Origin: Flavonifractor sp. An112
GTDB lineage: Bacteria > Bacillota > Clostridia > Oscillospirales > Oscillospiraceae
Direction: 5' to 3'
NCBI RefSeq assembly: GCF_002161085.1
Contig: NZ_NFLU01000012.1
Coordinates: forward strand, 1 to 57,557
DNA length: 57,557 nucleotides
Shown: positions 33,067 through 41,032 of the stretch, one piece after another
Layout: every line of letters begins with the position of its first letter
How positions within the stretch are numbered: position 1 is the stretch's first letter
Position numbers and translations under genes: made by a program
The notes under the pieces: generated by a model
The model's database searches: none
What the model was told of the DNA's origin: nothing
Seen by the model: the letters and a program-made list of their open reading frames with translations, nothing else

Positions 33067-34202
33067 GTCTTTCCTCCTCGGTACAGCGGCAGGGAGATGA
33101 TGAAGCTGGTCAGCTTGCCGTTGCTTTCGCAGCGGATGGAGCCGCCGTGGAGCTCCACGATCTCCTTGGCGATGGCCAGACCCAGCCCCGCCCCGCCGGT
33201 GCGGGTGGAGCGGGCGGCGTCCAGCCGGTAGAATTTTTCAAAGATGTTGGCCAGCTCCCCCTCGGGGATCTCCAGCCCTTCGTCCTGAATGGTGATCTCG
33301 GTGTAGGAGCCCATGGCCCTGGCCACCACATCCACGGTGCCCCCGGGGATGGAGTAGCTCACCGCGTTGCGCAGCACGTTGTCGAATACCCGGGCCAGCT
33401 TGTCCGGGTCCCCCCGCACCACCAGATGGGGTTGGATGTCGGCCACGCAGGTCAGGTTCTTTTCGGCAAAGAGGGGGTAGAACTCGTCGGCCAGCTGCTC
33501 CAGCAGCATGGACAGCTGGATGGGTACCTTCTCCCCCGCTCCGCTGTCCAGGTCCATTTTGGTGATGTCGAAAAATTCCCCCAGCAGCTCCTCCAGCCGC
33601 AGGGCCTTGTCCAGAGCGATGCCGGTAAATTTGGCCCTCTGCTCCGGGGCCAGACCGGGGTCGTCGTGGAGCAGGGTCAGATAGCCTACCACCGATGTAA
33701 GGGGGGTCTTGAGGTCGTGGGCCAGAAAGGCCACCAGATCCCCCCGGCGCTGCTCCGCCTCCTGGGCGGCCCGCTCCCGGGCGGCCAGCTGGCGGCGGAT
33801 GGCGTTCAGATCGTCCTGGATAGGGGAGAGCTCCCGAGGCAGAACCACCGGGTCCTCCCGGTCCTCCACCAGGCGGCGGGTGGCCGCCCGGATGTCCTCC
33901 AGCCAGTGGGTGAACCGGCCCATGGCCAGATAGAAGGCGATGAGCATGAGCACCATGATGCAGACGGTGAGGATCTCCTGCTTATTGTCCCGGATCAGGA
34001 TCTGATAGAGGTGGGCGGCATCCTCCGGGCTCTGGCCGAAGAGAGTCTGGGCCGCCCACAGGAAGAACCGGGCGAAGGGGTCCTGAAGCACCCCGTCCAC
34101 CACTACCTCCAGCAGGAAGATGCCGGCGGCTCCGGCAATGAGGGTGCCCACAATGACCACCAGCAGCATTTTCAGTTTGAGACGGGTGTATTTCCCCTTC
34201 AC
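33063..34202 (-). CDS. VanS-like sensor histidine kinase
   Basis: 379 residues starting from GTG (34202), eight bases after GGAGG. Two transmembrane helices (about 12-34 and 77-95) bracket a short extracellular loop of about 42 residues. The DHp domain has His162 in FLAHDLKTPLTSVVGYL; the ATPase domain has the N box (NVLRNAVSYS), a G1 box reading DEGLEI and the G2 box GGAGLGLAIAKEI. The H-box and short sensor resemble VanS-type kinases. The likely partner regulator is encoded divergently at 35934. The start overlaps the stop of the UPF0104 gene (GTGA). Confidence 0.9.
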   Translation of the reverse strand: MKGKYTRLKLKMLLVVIVGTLIAGAAGIFLLEVVVDGVLQDPFARFFLWAAQTLFGQSPEDAAHLYQILIRDNKQEILTVCIMVLMLIAFYLAMGRFTHWLEDIRAATRRLVEDREDPVVLPRELSPIQDDLNAIRRQLAARERAAQEAEQRRGDLVAFLAHDLKTPLTSVVGYLTLLHDDPGLAPEQRAKFTGIALDKALRLEELLGEFFDITKMDLDSGAGEKVPIQLSMLLEQLADEFYPLFAEKNLTCVADIQPHLVVRGDPDKLARVFDNVLRNAVSYSIPGGTVDVVARAMGSYTEITIQDEGLEIPEGELANIFEKFYRLDAARSTRTGGAGLGLAIAKEIVELHGGSIRCESNGKLTSFIISLPLYRGGKT

Positions 34203-35254
34203 GCGGGCCCCTCCTTTTCCTGGGCGTGGCGGCGGGCGGCGGAGCGCTTGGCGAACCGGCCCACCGACCAGGCGCCGCCCAGCAGCAGCACCTCCAGGAA
34301 GGAGGCGAAGCGCCACAGCACCATACCTACTGCCAGATGTTCCCCGAAGATGGGGCCCATGAACAGATAGAAGCTGCCCTCCGCGCCTCCGGCGTTGCCG
34401 GGCAGCATGATGATGCGGGAGAGCACCATCACCAGGCACTGTACCATCACCAGCTCCCAGAAGGAGAAGCCGGTGAGGCCCAGCCCCCGGTACAGGAAGA
34501 AGGGGATGGAGAACAGAGCGGTGAGCTCCACAAACATCCCGGCGTACAGCCAGACCAGCAGCCGTTTGTTGCCCTGGAAGGCCCCCAGCTGCTGGCAGAA
34601 TTCCTCCACCTTGTTCATGCCCTTGTCCACCATACCCTCCTTGGCCATCACCTTCCAGTGCCGGGACAGGAAGGTGAGGATGCGGCGGATGAGCCGCTGG
34701 ATGGGGGCGGGACGGAGGGCGGTAAAGACCGCCAGGCCGCACAGGAAGAGGTAGAGGGCGATGAGCACCCCGGCCCCCGCCACGGCGGCACCCAGGCTGG
34801 CCTTTCGCCAGATCAGCTCATAGGCCAGGGCGGCCACGGCATAGCCGGTGTACACCATGGTGTTGGCCACTGCCTTCCAGGTGTAGATGGAGGCGGTGTA
34901 GGTGGCGGACATTCCGGCGTCGTACATCAGCTTGAGCTGGATGGGGGCCCCGGCGGGGCCCAGCTTGTAGTAAAATTCCCCGATATAGGCCGCGTCAAAG
35001 CAGCCGGTCAGCTTCATGGGGCAGCCGGCGGCCCTGCCCATACCGTAGAACAGGATGGCGTCCACGCTCTCGCTGAAGGGGATGCACAGGGCGGCCAGCA
35101 GCAGCCAGCCGGGCTGTACCTGGGCCACCAGGGTCCGCAGATCCATGGTGCGTGTCACATGGACGATGAGCGCAATGAGAATGACGCCGCCGATGCTCAG
35201 ACCCGCGATGGAGAAAATGCGGTTGAACAGGGCGGCCTTGCTATGCTTTTTCGT
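34199..35254 (-). CDS. UPF0104/YbhN-type membrane protein, apparent ACG start
   Basis: About 351 residues with roughly eight transmembrane helices; PF03706 landmarks are YIGEFYYKLGPAGAPIQ and RIIMLPGNAGGAEGSF. Relatives include the flippase domain of MprF and glycan-polymer accessory proteins. The first helix (FSIAGLSIGGVILIALIVHV) lies upstream of the first standard start (GTG at 35158). A Shine-Dalgarno GGAGGG sits six bases before ACG AAA AAG at 35254, exactly where an ATG would be expected. So the gene either starts at ACG or carries a start-codon mutation. The operon is SprT-like, this gene, kinase, GNAT. Confidence 0.72.
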   Translation of the reverse strand, partial: TKKHSKAALFNRIFSIAGLSIGGVILIALIVHVTRTMDLRTLVAQVQPGWLLLAALCIPFSESVDAILFYGMGRAAGCPMKLTGCFDAAYIGEFYYKLGPAGAPIQLKLMYDAGMSATYTASIYTWKAVANTMVYTGYAVAALAYELIWRKASLGAAVAGAGVLIALYLFLCGLAVFTALRPAPIQRLIRRILTFLSRHWKVMAKEGMVDKGMNKVEEFCQQLGAFQGNKRLLVWLYAGMFVELTALFSIPFFLYRGLGLTGFSFWELVMVQCLVMVLSRIIMLPGNAGGAEGSFYLFMGPIFGEHLAVGMVLWRFASFLEVLLLGGAWSVGRFAKRSAARRHAQEKEGPA

Positions 35255-35269
35255 AGCCTTCCCTCCATT

Positions 35270-35755
35270 CTAATACGCCAGGCGCAGCACGCCGCCGCAG
35301 GCGCAGCGGTAGCGCTCCGGGTGGGCCACCAGGGGGGAGCGGCGGGCGCGGGGGAACTGCCGGCCGCACTTGGTACACACCACCAGATGGCGGATGGGAC
35401 GGATATCCTCCACCCCCAGCTGGTCACAGGTGCCGGTGCGGGAGATGGTATAGCCGTAGGCGGCGTTCATCTGCCCGGCGTAGGCCTTCCACCGGACGCC
35501 GTGGTCCCGGCAGCCGGGGCAGGTGTGGAGCACCTCGTGGGCCAGGGTCTGGAGGCAGGCCTCCTCCGGGGCTTCCAGCAGCCGCTGGGCCAGCTCAATG
35601 CGGTAGGTGCCGTCGGCCTGCCGGATGCAGCAGCCGAACCGGGTCACCGCCCGGCGGTTGAGGCGTACCTGGGGGAGGATATGGGGAGAGACCGGGATGC
35701 CCAGGGCCTTGGCCTGGGCCACCACCCGGGCCAGCAATGTATCTGCGTCGTGCAT
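35270..35755 (-). CDS. SprT-like zinc metallopeptidase
   Basis: 161 residues. The HExxH site is LAHEVLHTCPGCRDHG, followed by a C-terminal zinc ribbon (VVCTKCGRQF and YRCACGG). It resembles the SprT/SprTN family, which cuts DNA-protein crosslinks in eukaryotes; bacterial members are uncharacterised. First gene of the operon, with a promoter at 35798-35826. I see no start other than the ATG at 35755. Confidence 0.85.
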   Translation of the reverse strand: MHDADTLLARVVAQAKALGIPVSPHILPQVRLNRRAVTRFGCCIRQADGTYRIELAQRLLEAPEEACLQTLAHEVLHTCPGCRDHGVRWKAYAGQMNAAYGYTISRTGTCDQLGVEDIRPIRHLVVCTKCGRQFPRARRSPLVAHPERYRCACGGVLRLAY

Positions 35756-35797
35756 GGAACAGCCCTCTCTCTGGAAGAATCAGAATTGTAGACTTAT

Positions 35798-35826
35798 ATT
35801 GTACCACTGTTGGCGGGAAAAGTCAC
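35798..35826 (-). promoter_or_regulatory. Promoter of the SprT-UPF0104-kinase-GNAT operon
   Basis: On the minus strand, GTGACT, 17 bases, TACAAT. Moderate -35 match. Confidence 0.55.
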
Positions 35827-35881
35827 CACCGGCGCCTCGGCCCGGCCCATCTTATGATTTTATTACATTTTTTCCGCCGGC

Positions 35882-35911
35882 TTGACGAAAATACGGCCGG
35901 ACCGGTATAAT
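35882..35911 (+). promoter_or_regulatory. Sigma-A promoter of the response regulator
   Basis: TTGACG, 18 bases, TATAAT; divergent from the kinase operon promoter 56 bases away. Confidence 0.8.
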
Positions 35912-35933
35912 CGAGACAAAAGGAGGGATGGCT

Positions 35934-36626
35934 ATGGAGGCCAACATTCTGGTGGTGGACGACGAGCCCGAGATCGCCGATCTGGTAGAGGTCTATTTGC
36001 AGAGTGAGGGCTGCACCGTCTACAAGTGCAACACCGGCACCCAGGCCCTGGCGGTGGTGAACAGCCGGTCGGTGGACCTGGCCATCCTGGACGTGATGCT
36101 CCCCGATATCAGCGGCTTTACCCTGTGCGGAGAGATCCGCAAGGACCACCATTTCCCGGTGCTTATGCTCACCGCCAAAGCGGAGGACATGGACAAGATC
36201 ACCGGGCTGACCATCGGGGCGGACGACTATATCACCAAGCCCTTCAACCCCCTGGAGCTGATGGCCCGGGTGAAGGCCCAGCTGCGCCGCTATACCCGCT
36301 ATAACGAGGCCGACAAGGGGGACAGCAAGGACATTCTGGACTTCAACGGTCTGGTTATCAACCGCTCCACCCATGAGTGTACTCTGTACGACAAGGAGCT
36401 CAACCTCACCCCCATCGAGTTTGACATCCTGTGGATGCTGGCGGAAAACCGGGGTCAGGTCATCTCCGCCGAGCGGCTCTTTGAGAGCGTGTGGGGGGAG
36501 AAGTACCTGGACCGGAACAACACCGTCATGGTCCACATCCGCCGCCTGCGGGAGAAGATGGGGGAACCCTCCCGCAACCCCCGGTTCATTAAAACCGTGT
36601 GGGGTGTGGGCTACAAGATCGACTAA
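35934..36626 (+). CDS. VanR-like response regulator (OmpR family)
   Basis: 230 residues starting MEANILVVDDEPE. The receiver domain has the acidic pair (VVDDEPE), the phospho-acceptor Asp in LAILDVMLPD, Thr in MLTAKAED and Lys in DDYITKPFNP. The C-terminal winged helix ends IRRLREKMGEPSRNPRFIKT and VWGVGYKID. The receiver most resembles the VanR-ABDEGLN group. The ATG at 35934 is seven bases from GGAGG; an in-frame ATG at 35928 is too close to it. The matching kinase is probably 33063-34202, on the other strand. Confidence 0.92.
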   Translation: MEANILVVDDEPEIADLVEVYLQSEGCTVYKCNTGTQALAVVNSRSVDLAILDVMLPDISGFTLCGEIRKDHHFPVLMLTAKAEDMDKITGLTIGADDYITKPFNPLELMARVKAQLRRYTRYNEADKGDSKDILDFNGLVINRSTHECTLYDKELNLTPIEFDILWMLAENRGQVISAERLFESVWGEKYLDRNNTVMVHIRRLREKMGEPSRNPRFIKTVWGVGYKID

Positions 36627-36669
36627 AAACCCCCGTCTGAAATTTTTTGAAAAAATTGCGAAAAAGCTG

Positions 36670-36698
36670 TTGACAAAATGGGACACTTCGGATATACT
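36670..36698 (+). promoter_or_regulatory. Sigma-A promoter of the tRNA cluster
   Basis: TTGACA, 17 bases, TATACT, 31 bases before tRNA-Met. Confidence 0.85.
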
Positions 36699-36728
36699 AT
36701 CTCTTGCCCTGTTCGTCCGGGTGCAAAT

Positions 36729-36805
36729 GGCGGCATAGCTCAGGTGGCTAGAGCATACGGTTCATACCCGTAGTGTCCCCGGTTCAAATCCAGGTGCCGC
36801 TACCA
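36729..36805 (+). tRNA. tRNA-Met (CAT)
   Basis: 77 bases with encoded CCA. Acceptor GGCGGCA/TGCCGCT, D-arm with AGCTCAGGTGGCTAGAGC, anticodon loop TTCATAC with CAT at 36763-36765, T-loop GGTTCAAATCC. The CAT anticodon could also be the lysidine-modified Ile type, but the first acceptor pair (G-U) and the arms look like an elongator Met. Confidence 0.9.
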
Positions 36806-36807
36806 GA

Positions 36808-36837
36808 CCCAAAAGACGGCACGTGCCGTCTTTTGGG
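36808..36837 (+). terminator. 30-bp perfect palindrome between tRNA-Met and tRNA-Glu
   Basis: CCCAAAAGACGGCAC and its exact complement with no separate loop, followed by GTCCCTTTTCC. It may terminate tRNA-Met transcripts or serve as a processing hairpin, as I see no obvious separate promoter for tRNA-Glu. Confidence 0.6.
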
Positions 36838-36874
36838 GTCCCTTTTCCGAGCGTTCGGCCCGCTTGGGCAACAT

Positions 36875-36949
36875 GGCCCGTTGGTCAAGTGGTTAAGACA
36901 CCGCCCTTTCACGGCGGTAACACGAGTTCGAGTCTCGTACGGGTCACCA
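36875..36949 (+). tRNA. tRNA-Glu (TTC)
   Basis: 75 bases with encoded CCA. Acceptor GGCCCGT/ACGGGTC, anticodon stem CCGCC/GGCGG, loop CTTTCAC with TTC at 36908-36910, T-loop TTCGAGT. Confidence 0.92.
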
Positions 36950-36953
36950 ATAT

Positions 36954-37029
36954 GGAGGCGTAGCTCAGCCGGTAGAGCACTTGCTTCACACGCAAGGGGT
37001 CACAGATTCGAGTTCTGTCGTCTCCACCA
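36954..37029 (+). tRNA. tRNA-Val (CAC)
   Basis: 76 bases with encoded CCA. Acceptor GGAGGCG/CGTCTCC, anticodon stem CTTGC/GCAAG, loop TTCACAC with CAC at 36987-36989, T-loop TTCGAGT. Only four bases separate it from tRNA-Glu. Confidence 0.92.
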
Positions 37030-37030
37030 C

Positions 37031-37062
37031 CAAAAAAGACATCCGTTTGGATGTCTTTTTTG
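37031..37062 (+). terminator. Terminator of the tRNA cluster
   Basis: CAAAAAAGACATCC, loop GTTT, GGATGTCTTTTTTG. Confidence 0.9.
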
Positions 37063-37085
37063 TTTTCTCTGCCTTTCTCCGTCCC

Positions 37086-37115
37086 TTGACAAAGTGGGGC
37101 GGTCCATGCTATAAA
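37086..37115 (+). promoter_or_regulatory. Sigma-A promoter of the ZTP riboswitch-pflAB transcript
   Basis: TTGACA, 18 bases, TATAAA; the predicted start is at the riboswitch P1 stem. Confidence 0.8.
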
Positions 37116-37120
37116 AAGAA

Positions 37121-37195
37121 TATCATATGACTGACGGATAATGTGGAGCCTACCACATGGAGTATGATAGTAAAAAGCCGACCGTCTGGGCGAGA
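37121..37195 (+). promoter_or_regulatory. ZTP (pfl-motif) riboswitch aptamer
   Basis: P1 TATCATA/TATGATA (37121-37127 and 37163-37169), conserved TGACTGACGGA, P2 ATGTGG/CCACAT, then GCCGACCGTCTGGGC. The pseudoknot GACGG (37132-37136) with CCGTC (37182-37186) is perfect. These are the hallmarks of the ZTP-sensing class, which reports folate/10-formyl-THF shortage. It controls pflA and pflB, consistent with formate supply. Confidence 0.88.
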
Positions 37196-37220
37196 GAAGC
37201 CCGGATTGTCGGCTTTTCTT
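37177..37220 (+). terminator. Riboswitch-controlled terminator
   Basis: GCCGAC...TGGGC pairs with GCCCG...GTCGGC (to about 37213), followed by TTTTCTTTG. The 5' arm is the aptamer's 3' domain including the pseudoknot strand, so ligand binding should disrupt termination and switch pflAB on. Confidence 0.82.
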
Positions 37221-37247
37221 TGTGCAAAAAAGGAGGTATGGTTCCCT

Positions 37248-37970
37248 ATGACACAGGGGAGGGTCCACTCCCTGGAATCCATGGGGCTGGTGGACGGCCC
37301 CGGCATCCGCACGGTGGTCTTTCTGCAGGGCTGCGCCCTGCGCTGCCGCTACTGCCACAACCCGGACACCTGGGCGGCGGAAGGAGCGGCAGAGACCGTC
37401 ACACCCCGGCAGCTGGTGGAGCGGCTGGTCCGCTTCAAGCCCTACTACGGCAGCACCGGCGGGGTCACCTTCTCCGGCGGGGAGCCCCTGCTCCAGCCGG
37501 AGTTCCTGGCCCAGTGCCTGGCATTGTGCCATGAGGCTGGCATCCACACCTGTCTGGACACGGCGGGGTGCGGTCTGGGGGAGTATGAGGCCATCCTGGA
37601 GCACACCGACCTGATCCTGCTGGACGTGAAGCACTACACCCCCGAGGGTTGGCGGCAGGTCACCGGCAGTTCCATGGCGGCCTTTGACCGCTTCCTGGAG
37701 CAGGCCCAGCAGGCCGCCGTCCCCCTCTGGGTCCGCCATGTGGTGGTGCCCGGCCTCACCGACGGGGAGCCCCACCTTGCCGGGCTGGAGGCTTATCTGA
37801 AGGGGCTGAAGCACATCCAGCGGGTGGAGCTGCTGCCCTACCACACCCTGGGCGTCCACAAGTATGCGTCCCTGGGCCTGCCCTACCCCCTGGAGGGGGT
37901 GCCCCCCATGGACGGGGCGGCCCTGGAGCACTGGAATGAACGCCTGAACCGCACCTGCGTTCAGGCCTGA
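37248..37970 (+). CDS. pflA: Pyruvate formate-lyase activating enzyme
   Basis: 240 residues, radical SAM enzyme. The cluster motif is [15 protein letters not shown] (Cys29, Cys33, Cys36); [13 protein letters not shown] and the ADVKH-like LLDVKHY follow. It installs the glycyl radical on PflB, encoded 16 bases downstream. The ATG follows AAAGGAGG by about eleven bases; an upstream in-frame extension overlaps the riboswitch and was rejected. Confidence 0.95.
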   Translation: MTQGRVHSLESMGLVDGPGIRTVVFLQGCALRCRYCHNPDTWAAEGAAETVTPRQLVERLVRFKPYYGSTGGVTFSGGEPLLQPEFLAQCLALCHEAGIHTCLDTAGCGLGEYEAILEHTDLILLDVKHYTPEGWRQVTGSSMAAFDRFLEQAQQAAVPLWVRHVVVPGLTDGEPHLAGLEAYLKGLKHIQRVELLPYHTLGVHKYASLGLPYPLEGVPPMDGAALEHWNERLNRTCVQA

Positions 37971-37986
37971 GAAAAGGAGTCGTCAT

Positions 37987-40230
37987 ATGAGCATTGATGT
38001 AAATTGCGCCGCCTGGCAGGGGTTTCGCACCGGCGAGTGGCGGCATTTGGTGAACGTCCGTAATTTCATTCAGAAGAATTACACTCCGTATTCGGGAAAT
38101 GGGGATTTTCTGGCCCCTGTTTCCACAAAAACGGCGGCAGTGTGGAAAAAAGCCGAGGCCCTCATCATTGAGGAGGTGAAGAAGGGGATCATCGATGTGG
38201 AGACCGACGCTGTCTCCGGCATCGACAACTTCGCCCCCGGCTACATCGATCAGGAGAACGAGGTCATCGTGGGCCTCCAGACCGACGCCCCCCTCAAGCG
38301 CATCGTCAACCCCTTCGGCGGCATCCGCAACGCCACCTCCGCTTTGGAGCAGTACGGCTACCAGCTCAACCCGGAGATCGAGCGCCACTTCCGACTCTAC
38401 CGCAAGACCCACAACGAGGGCGTGTTTGACGCCTACCCCAAGCGCACCCGCCTGGCCCGCCACGCGGGCCTGCTCACTGGCCTGCCCGACGCCTATGGCC
38501 GGGGCCGCATCGTGGGCGACTACCGCCGGGTGCCCCTGTACGGCACCGACTTCCTCATCGAGGAGAAGCAGGCCGACCTGGACCGCATCGACGGCCCCAT
38601 GACCGACGAGCGCATCCGCCTGCGGGAGGAGGTCCAGATGCAGATCCGTGCCCTGGAGCAAATGGCCTCCATGGCCGCCAGGTACGGCTGCGACATCACC
38701 CGCCCGGCGGAGAACGCCCATGAGGCGGTACAGAACCTGTATATGGCCTATCTGGCGGGCATCAAGGAGAACAACGGCGCCGCCACCTCTCTGGGCCGGG
38801 TGTCCACCTTCCTGGATATCTACATCCAGCGGGACCTGGACAACGGCGTGCTGGACGAGCAGGGGGCCCAGGAGCTTATCGACCAGTTCGTCATCAAGCT
38901 GCGGTTGGTGCGCCACCTGCGTACCCCGGAGTACAACGAGCTCTTCGGCGGCGACCCCACCTGGGTCACCGAGTCCATCGGCGGCATGGGAGTGGACGGC
39001 CGCACCCTGGTGACCCGCAACTCCTTCCGGATGCTCCATACCCTCACCAACCTGGGCACCGCCCCCGAGCCCAACCTGACGGTGCTGTGGAGCCCCCATC
39101 TGCCCCAGGGCTTCAAGGACTACTGCGCCAAAATGAGCATCGACACCGACTCCATCCAGTATGAGAGCGACGAGCTCATGCGGCCCATGTACGGCGACGA
39201 CTACTGCATCGCCTGCTGCGTCTCCGCCATGGCGGTGGGCAAGCAGATGCAGTTCTTCGGGGCCCGGGCCAACCTGGCCAAGAGCCTGCTGTACGCCATC
39301 AACGGCGGCGTGGACGAGAAGAAGGGCATCAAAGTGGTGCCCGGCATCCAGCTGGACACCGACGAGGTGCTGGACTATCCCAAGGTGCTGGGCAACTATA
39401 AAAAGGTGCTGTCCTATGTGGCGGAGCTCTATGTGGATACCATCAACATCATCCACTATATGCACGACAAGTACGCCTACGAGAGCAGCCAGATGGCCCT
39501 CCACGACACCCTGGTGGAGCGGCTGGCCGCCTTCGGCGTGGCGGGCTTGTCCATCGCCGCCGACTCCCTGTCGGCCATCAAGTTCGCCAAGGTGCGCCCC
39601 ATCCGCAATGAGAAGGGCATCGCCGTGGACTTCGAAGTAGAGGGAGACTTCCCCAAGTACGGCAACGACGACGACCGGGTGGACGACATCGCCGTGGAGC
39701 TGGTGTCCTACTTCTCCGCCGAGCTGAAGAAACACCCCCTGTACCGGAACGCCATCCACACCCTGTCCGCCCTCACCATCACCTCCAACGTGATGTACGG
39801 CAAAAAGACGGGGGCCACCCCCGATGGCCGGAAGGCGGGGGAGCCCTTTGCCCCCGGCGCCAACCCCATGCACGGCCGGGACAAGAGCGGCGCTCTGGCC
39901 TCCCTCAACTCGGTGGCCAAGATCCCCTACCGGGCGGTGTGCCAGGACGGCGTGTCCAACACCTTCTCCATCGTGCCCTCCGCCCTGGGCAAGAGCCAGG
40001 GGGAGCGGGTGGACAACCTGGTGCATATTCTGGACGGCTATTTCCTCCAGGGAGCCCACCACCTGAACGTCAACGTCATGAACCGGCAGCTGCTGGTGGA
40101 CGCCATGGAGCATCCCGAACAGTACCCCACCCTCACCATCCGGGTGTCGGGCTACGCGGTGAACTTCTCCCGCCTGAGCCGGGAGCAGCAGCTGGAGGTC
40201 ATCAAGCGCACCTTCCACGAGCAGATGTAA
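37987..40230 (+). CDS. pflB: Formate C-acetyltransferase (pyruvate formate-lyase)
   Basis: 747 residues. Active-site cysteines 410 and 411 are in [15 protein letters not shown], and the radical Gly722 in [14 protein letters not shown]. It converts pyruvate and CoA to acetyl-CoA and formate in the anaerobic cytoplasm. Under ZTP-riboswitch control, its formate can feed 10-formyl-THF and purine synthesis. Nothing is truncated. Confidence 0.97.
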   Translation: MSIDVNCAAWQGFRTGEWRHLVNVRNFIQKNYTPYSGNGDFLAPVSTKTAAVWKKAEALIIEEVKKGIIDVETDAVSGIDNFAPGYIDQENEVIVGLQTDAPLKRIVNPFGGIRNATSALEQYGYQLNPEIERHFRLYRKTHNEGVFDAYPKRTRLARHAGLLTGLPDAYGRGRIVGDYRRVPLYGTDFLIEEKQADLDRIDGPMTDERIRLREEVQMQIRALEQMASMAARYGCDITRPAENAHEAVQNLYMAYLAGIKENNGAATSLGRVSTFLDIYIQRDLDNGVLDEQGAQELIDQFVIKLRLVRHLRTPEYNELFGGDPTWVTESIGGMGVDGRTLVTRNSFRMLHTLTNLGTAPEPNLTVLWSPHLPQGFKDYCAKMSIDTDSIQYESDELMRPMYGDDYCIACCVSAMAVGKQMQFFGARANLAKSLLYAINGGVDEKKGIKVVPGIQLDTDEVLDYPKVLGNYKKVLSYVAELYVDTINIIHYMHDKYAYESSQMALHDTLVERLAAFGVAGLSIAADSLSAIKFAKVRPIRNEKGIAVDFEVEGDFPKYGNDDDRVDDIAVELVSYFSAELKKHPLYRNAIHTLSALTITSNVMYGKKTGATPDGRKAGEPFAPGANPMHGRDKSGALASLNSVAKIPYRAVCQDGVSNTFSIVPSALGKSQGERVDNLVHILDGYFLQGAHHLNVNVMNRQLLVDAMEHPEQYPTLTIRVSGYAVNFSRLSREQQLEVIKRTFHEQM

Positions 40231-40238
40231 AAGGTCAT

Positions 40239-40272
40239 AAAAAAACCGCCCTGCTTCGGCAGGGCGGTTTTT
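40239..40272. terminator. Bidirectional terminator between pflB and the P-loop gene
   Basis: AAAAACCGCCCTGC, C(UUCG)G tetraloop, GCAGGGCGGTTTTT. Confidence 0.92.
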
Positions 40273-40278
40273 CGTTCA

Positions 40279-40692
40279 TTAGAAGTACTTCTTGATGCCT
40301 TCGGTGGCCAGAGACTCGTCAGCGCTGATGGTGACGGTGAACTTGATGTTGTTCTTCTCGGAGAAGCTGTTCAGCCAATCCAGGAACTCCTCAACGGCAT
40401 GATCGGTGACGTCGGCGGTCACGATCTTGGTCAGGCTGTCGATGAACACGTGGGTAATATCGTAGTTGCCGGCATAGAGGCCGCTGATGAAGCCCTTCAT
40501 AAAGTCGAAGTTGCAGACATCAAAGTGGCTGGCCTCAACCAGGCGAATCTTATAGTGAATGTCATAGGTCAGCTTGGGGCCGCGCTCAATGCAAACGACG
40601 TTGCCATTCTCGCTGTGAACAGCGGAGTTAATGAGCTCGATCATCTGCTTGGTCTTACCGGTGCCCTTGACCCCCATGATCACTCTCACCAT
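40279..40692 (-). CDS. Small P-loop ATPase, unknown function
   Basis: 137 residues starting MVRVIMGVKGTGKTKQMIEL. Walker A is GVKGTGKT; a Walker-B-like strand is DITHVFIDSLTK. The protein is almost only a minimal RecA/ASCE core, ending ATEGIKKYF. Clostridial genomes often annotate such proteins as PilT-like, but no pilus genes are near. SD AAGGAG lies eight bases before the ATG. It stands alone on the minus strand. Confidence 0.75.
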   Translation of the reverse strand: MVRVIMGVKGTGKTKQMIELINSAVHSENGNVVCIERGPKLTYDIHYKIRLVEASHFDVCNFDFMKGFISGLYAGNYDITHVFIDSLTKIVTADVTDHAVEEFLDWLNSFSEKNNIKFTVTISADESLATEGIKKYF

Positions 40693-40835
40693 AGTTATCA
40701 CTCCTTCTTAGTCCGCCGGGACCACCCCGGCCTGGTGCATTTATGTTACCATTTTTACCGTGGGATTGCAACTGATTTGCTCAAGTTCACAAAAAATTCC
40801 CACAGGCCACCCCTGGGTGACCGTCAGGTTTACTG
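40693..40835. other. Intergenic stretch with the probable native pgi terminator
   Basis: No gene is visible. On the minus strand GGTCACCC-AGG-GGGTGGCC (about 40807-40825) is followed at some distance by ATTTTTTG, and probably terminated the original pgi transcript. The rest is the leader of the P-loop gene. Confidence 0.45.
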
Positions 40836-40920
40836 TTAGCCCAGCCGGGCCTCCAGCTCCGCCTTTTTATCTTCGTAACCAGGCTTACCCAGCAGGGCGT
40901 ACATATTGTTCTTATAGGCC
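40836..40920 (-). repeat. pgi 3' tail, copy B (duplicate)
   Basis: Eighty-five bases encoding [20 protein letters not shown], then ELEARLG and a stop, a second copy of the pgi gene end. It differs from the functional tail at 10 of 26 codons, all synonymous, plus one extra Gly codon. It has no start and is preceded by the hairpin element. Confidence 0.95.
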
Positions 40921-41032
40921 GCCCCACGGAACTACAGTTCCGTGGGGACCCCAAAGATTTGATCTGCTCGGGCGGAATAAATCCGCCCGGCATCAAGGTT
41001 TTGCCTGCGGCAAAACGCTTGTTGTGGAGGCC
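40921..41032 (-). repeat. Structured hairpin repeat element, copy 2 (after pgi)
   Basis: 112 bases directly after the pgi stop. In gene sense: H1 GTTTTGCC-GCA-GGCAAAAC (41016-40998), linker CTTGATGC, H2 CGGGCGGA-TTTAT-TCCGCCCG (40989-40969), linker AGCAGATCAAA and TGGGGT, H3 CCCCACGGAAC-TGTA-GTTCCGTGGGG (40947-40922). Linkers match the oppF copy; the stems differ with compensating changes. Confidence 0.88.

Noticed and set aside
33063-36626. Vancomycin-resistance cluster
   Set aside because: Only the VanR/VanS-like pair is present. There are no vanH, ligase, vanX or vanY genes; such two-component systems are common without resistance genes.
37109-37220. Purine or guanidine riboswitch upstream of pflA
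   Set aside because: The conserved GACTGACGG, P2 stem, CCGTCTGGGC and the pseudoknot fit the ZTP class; the purine three-way junction loops are absent.
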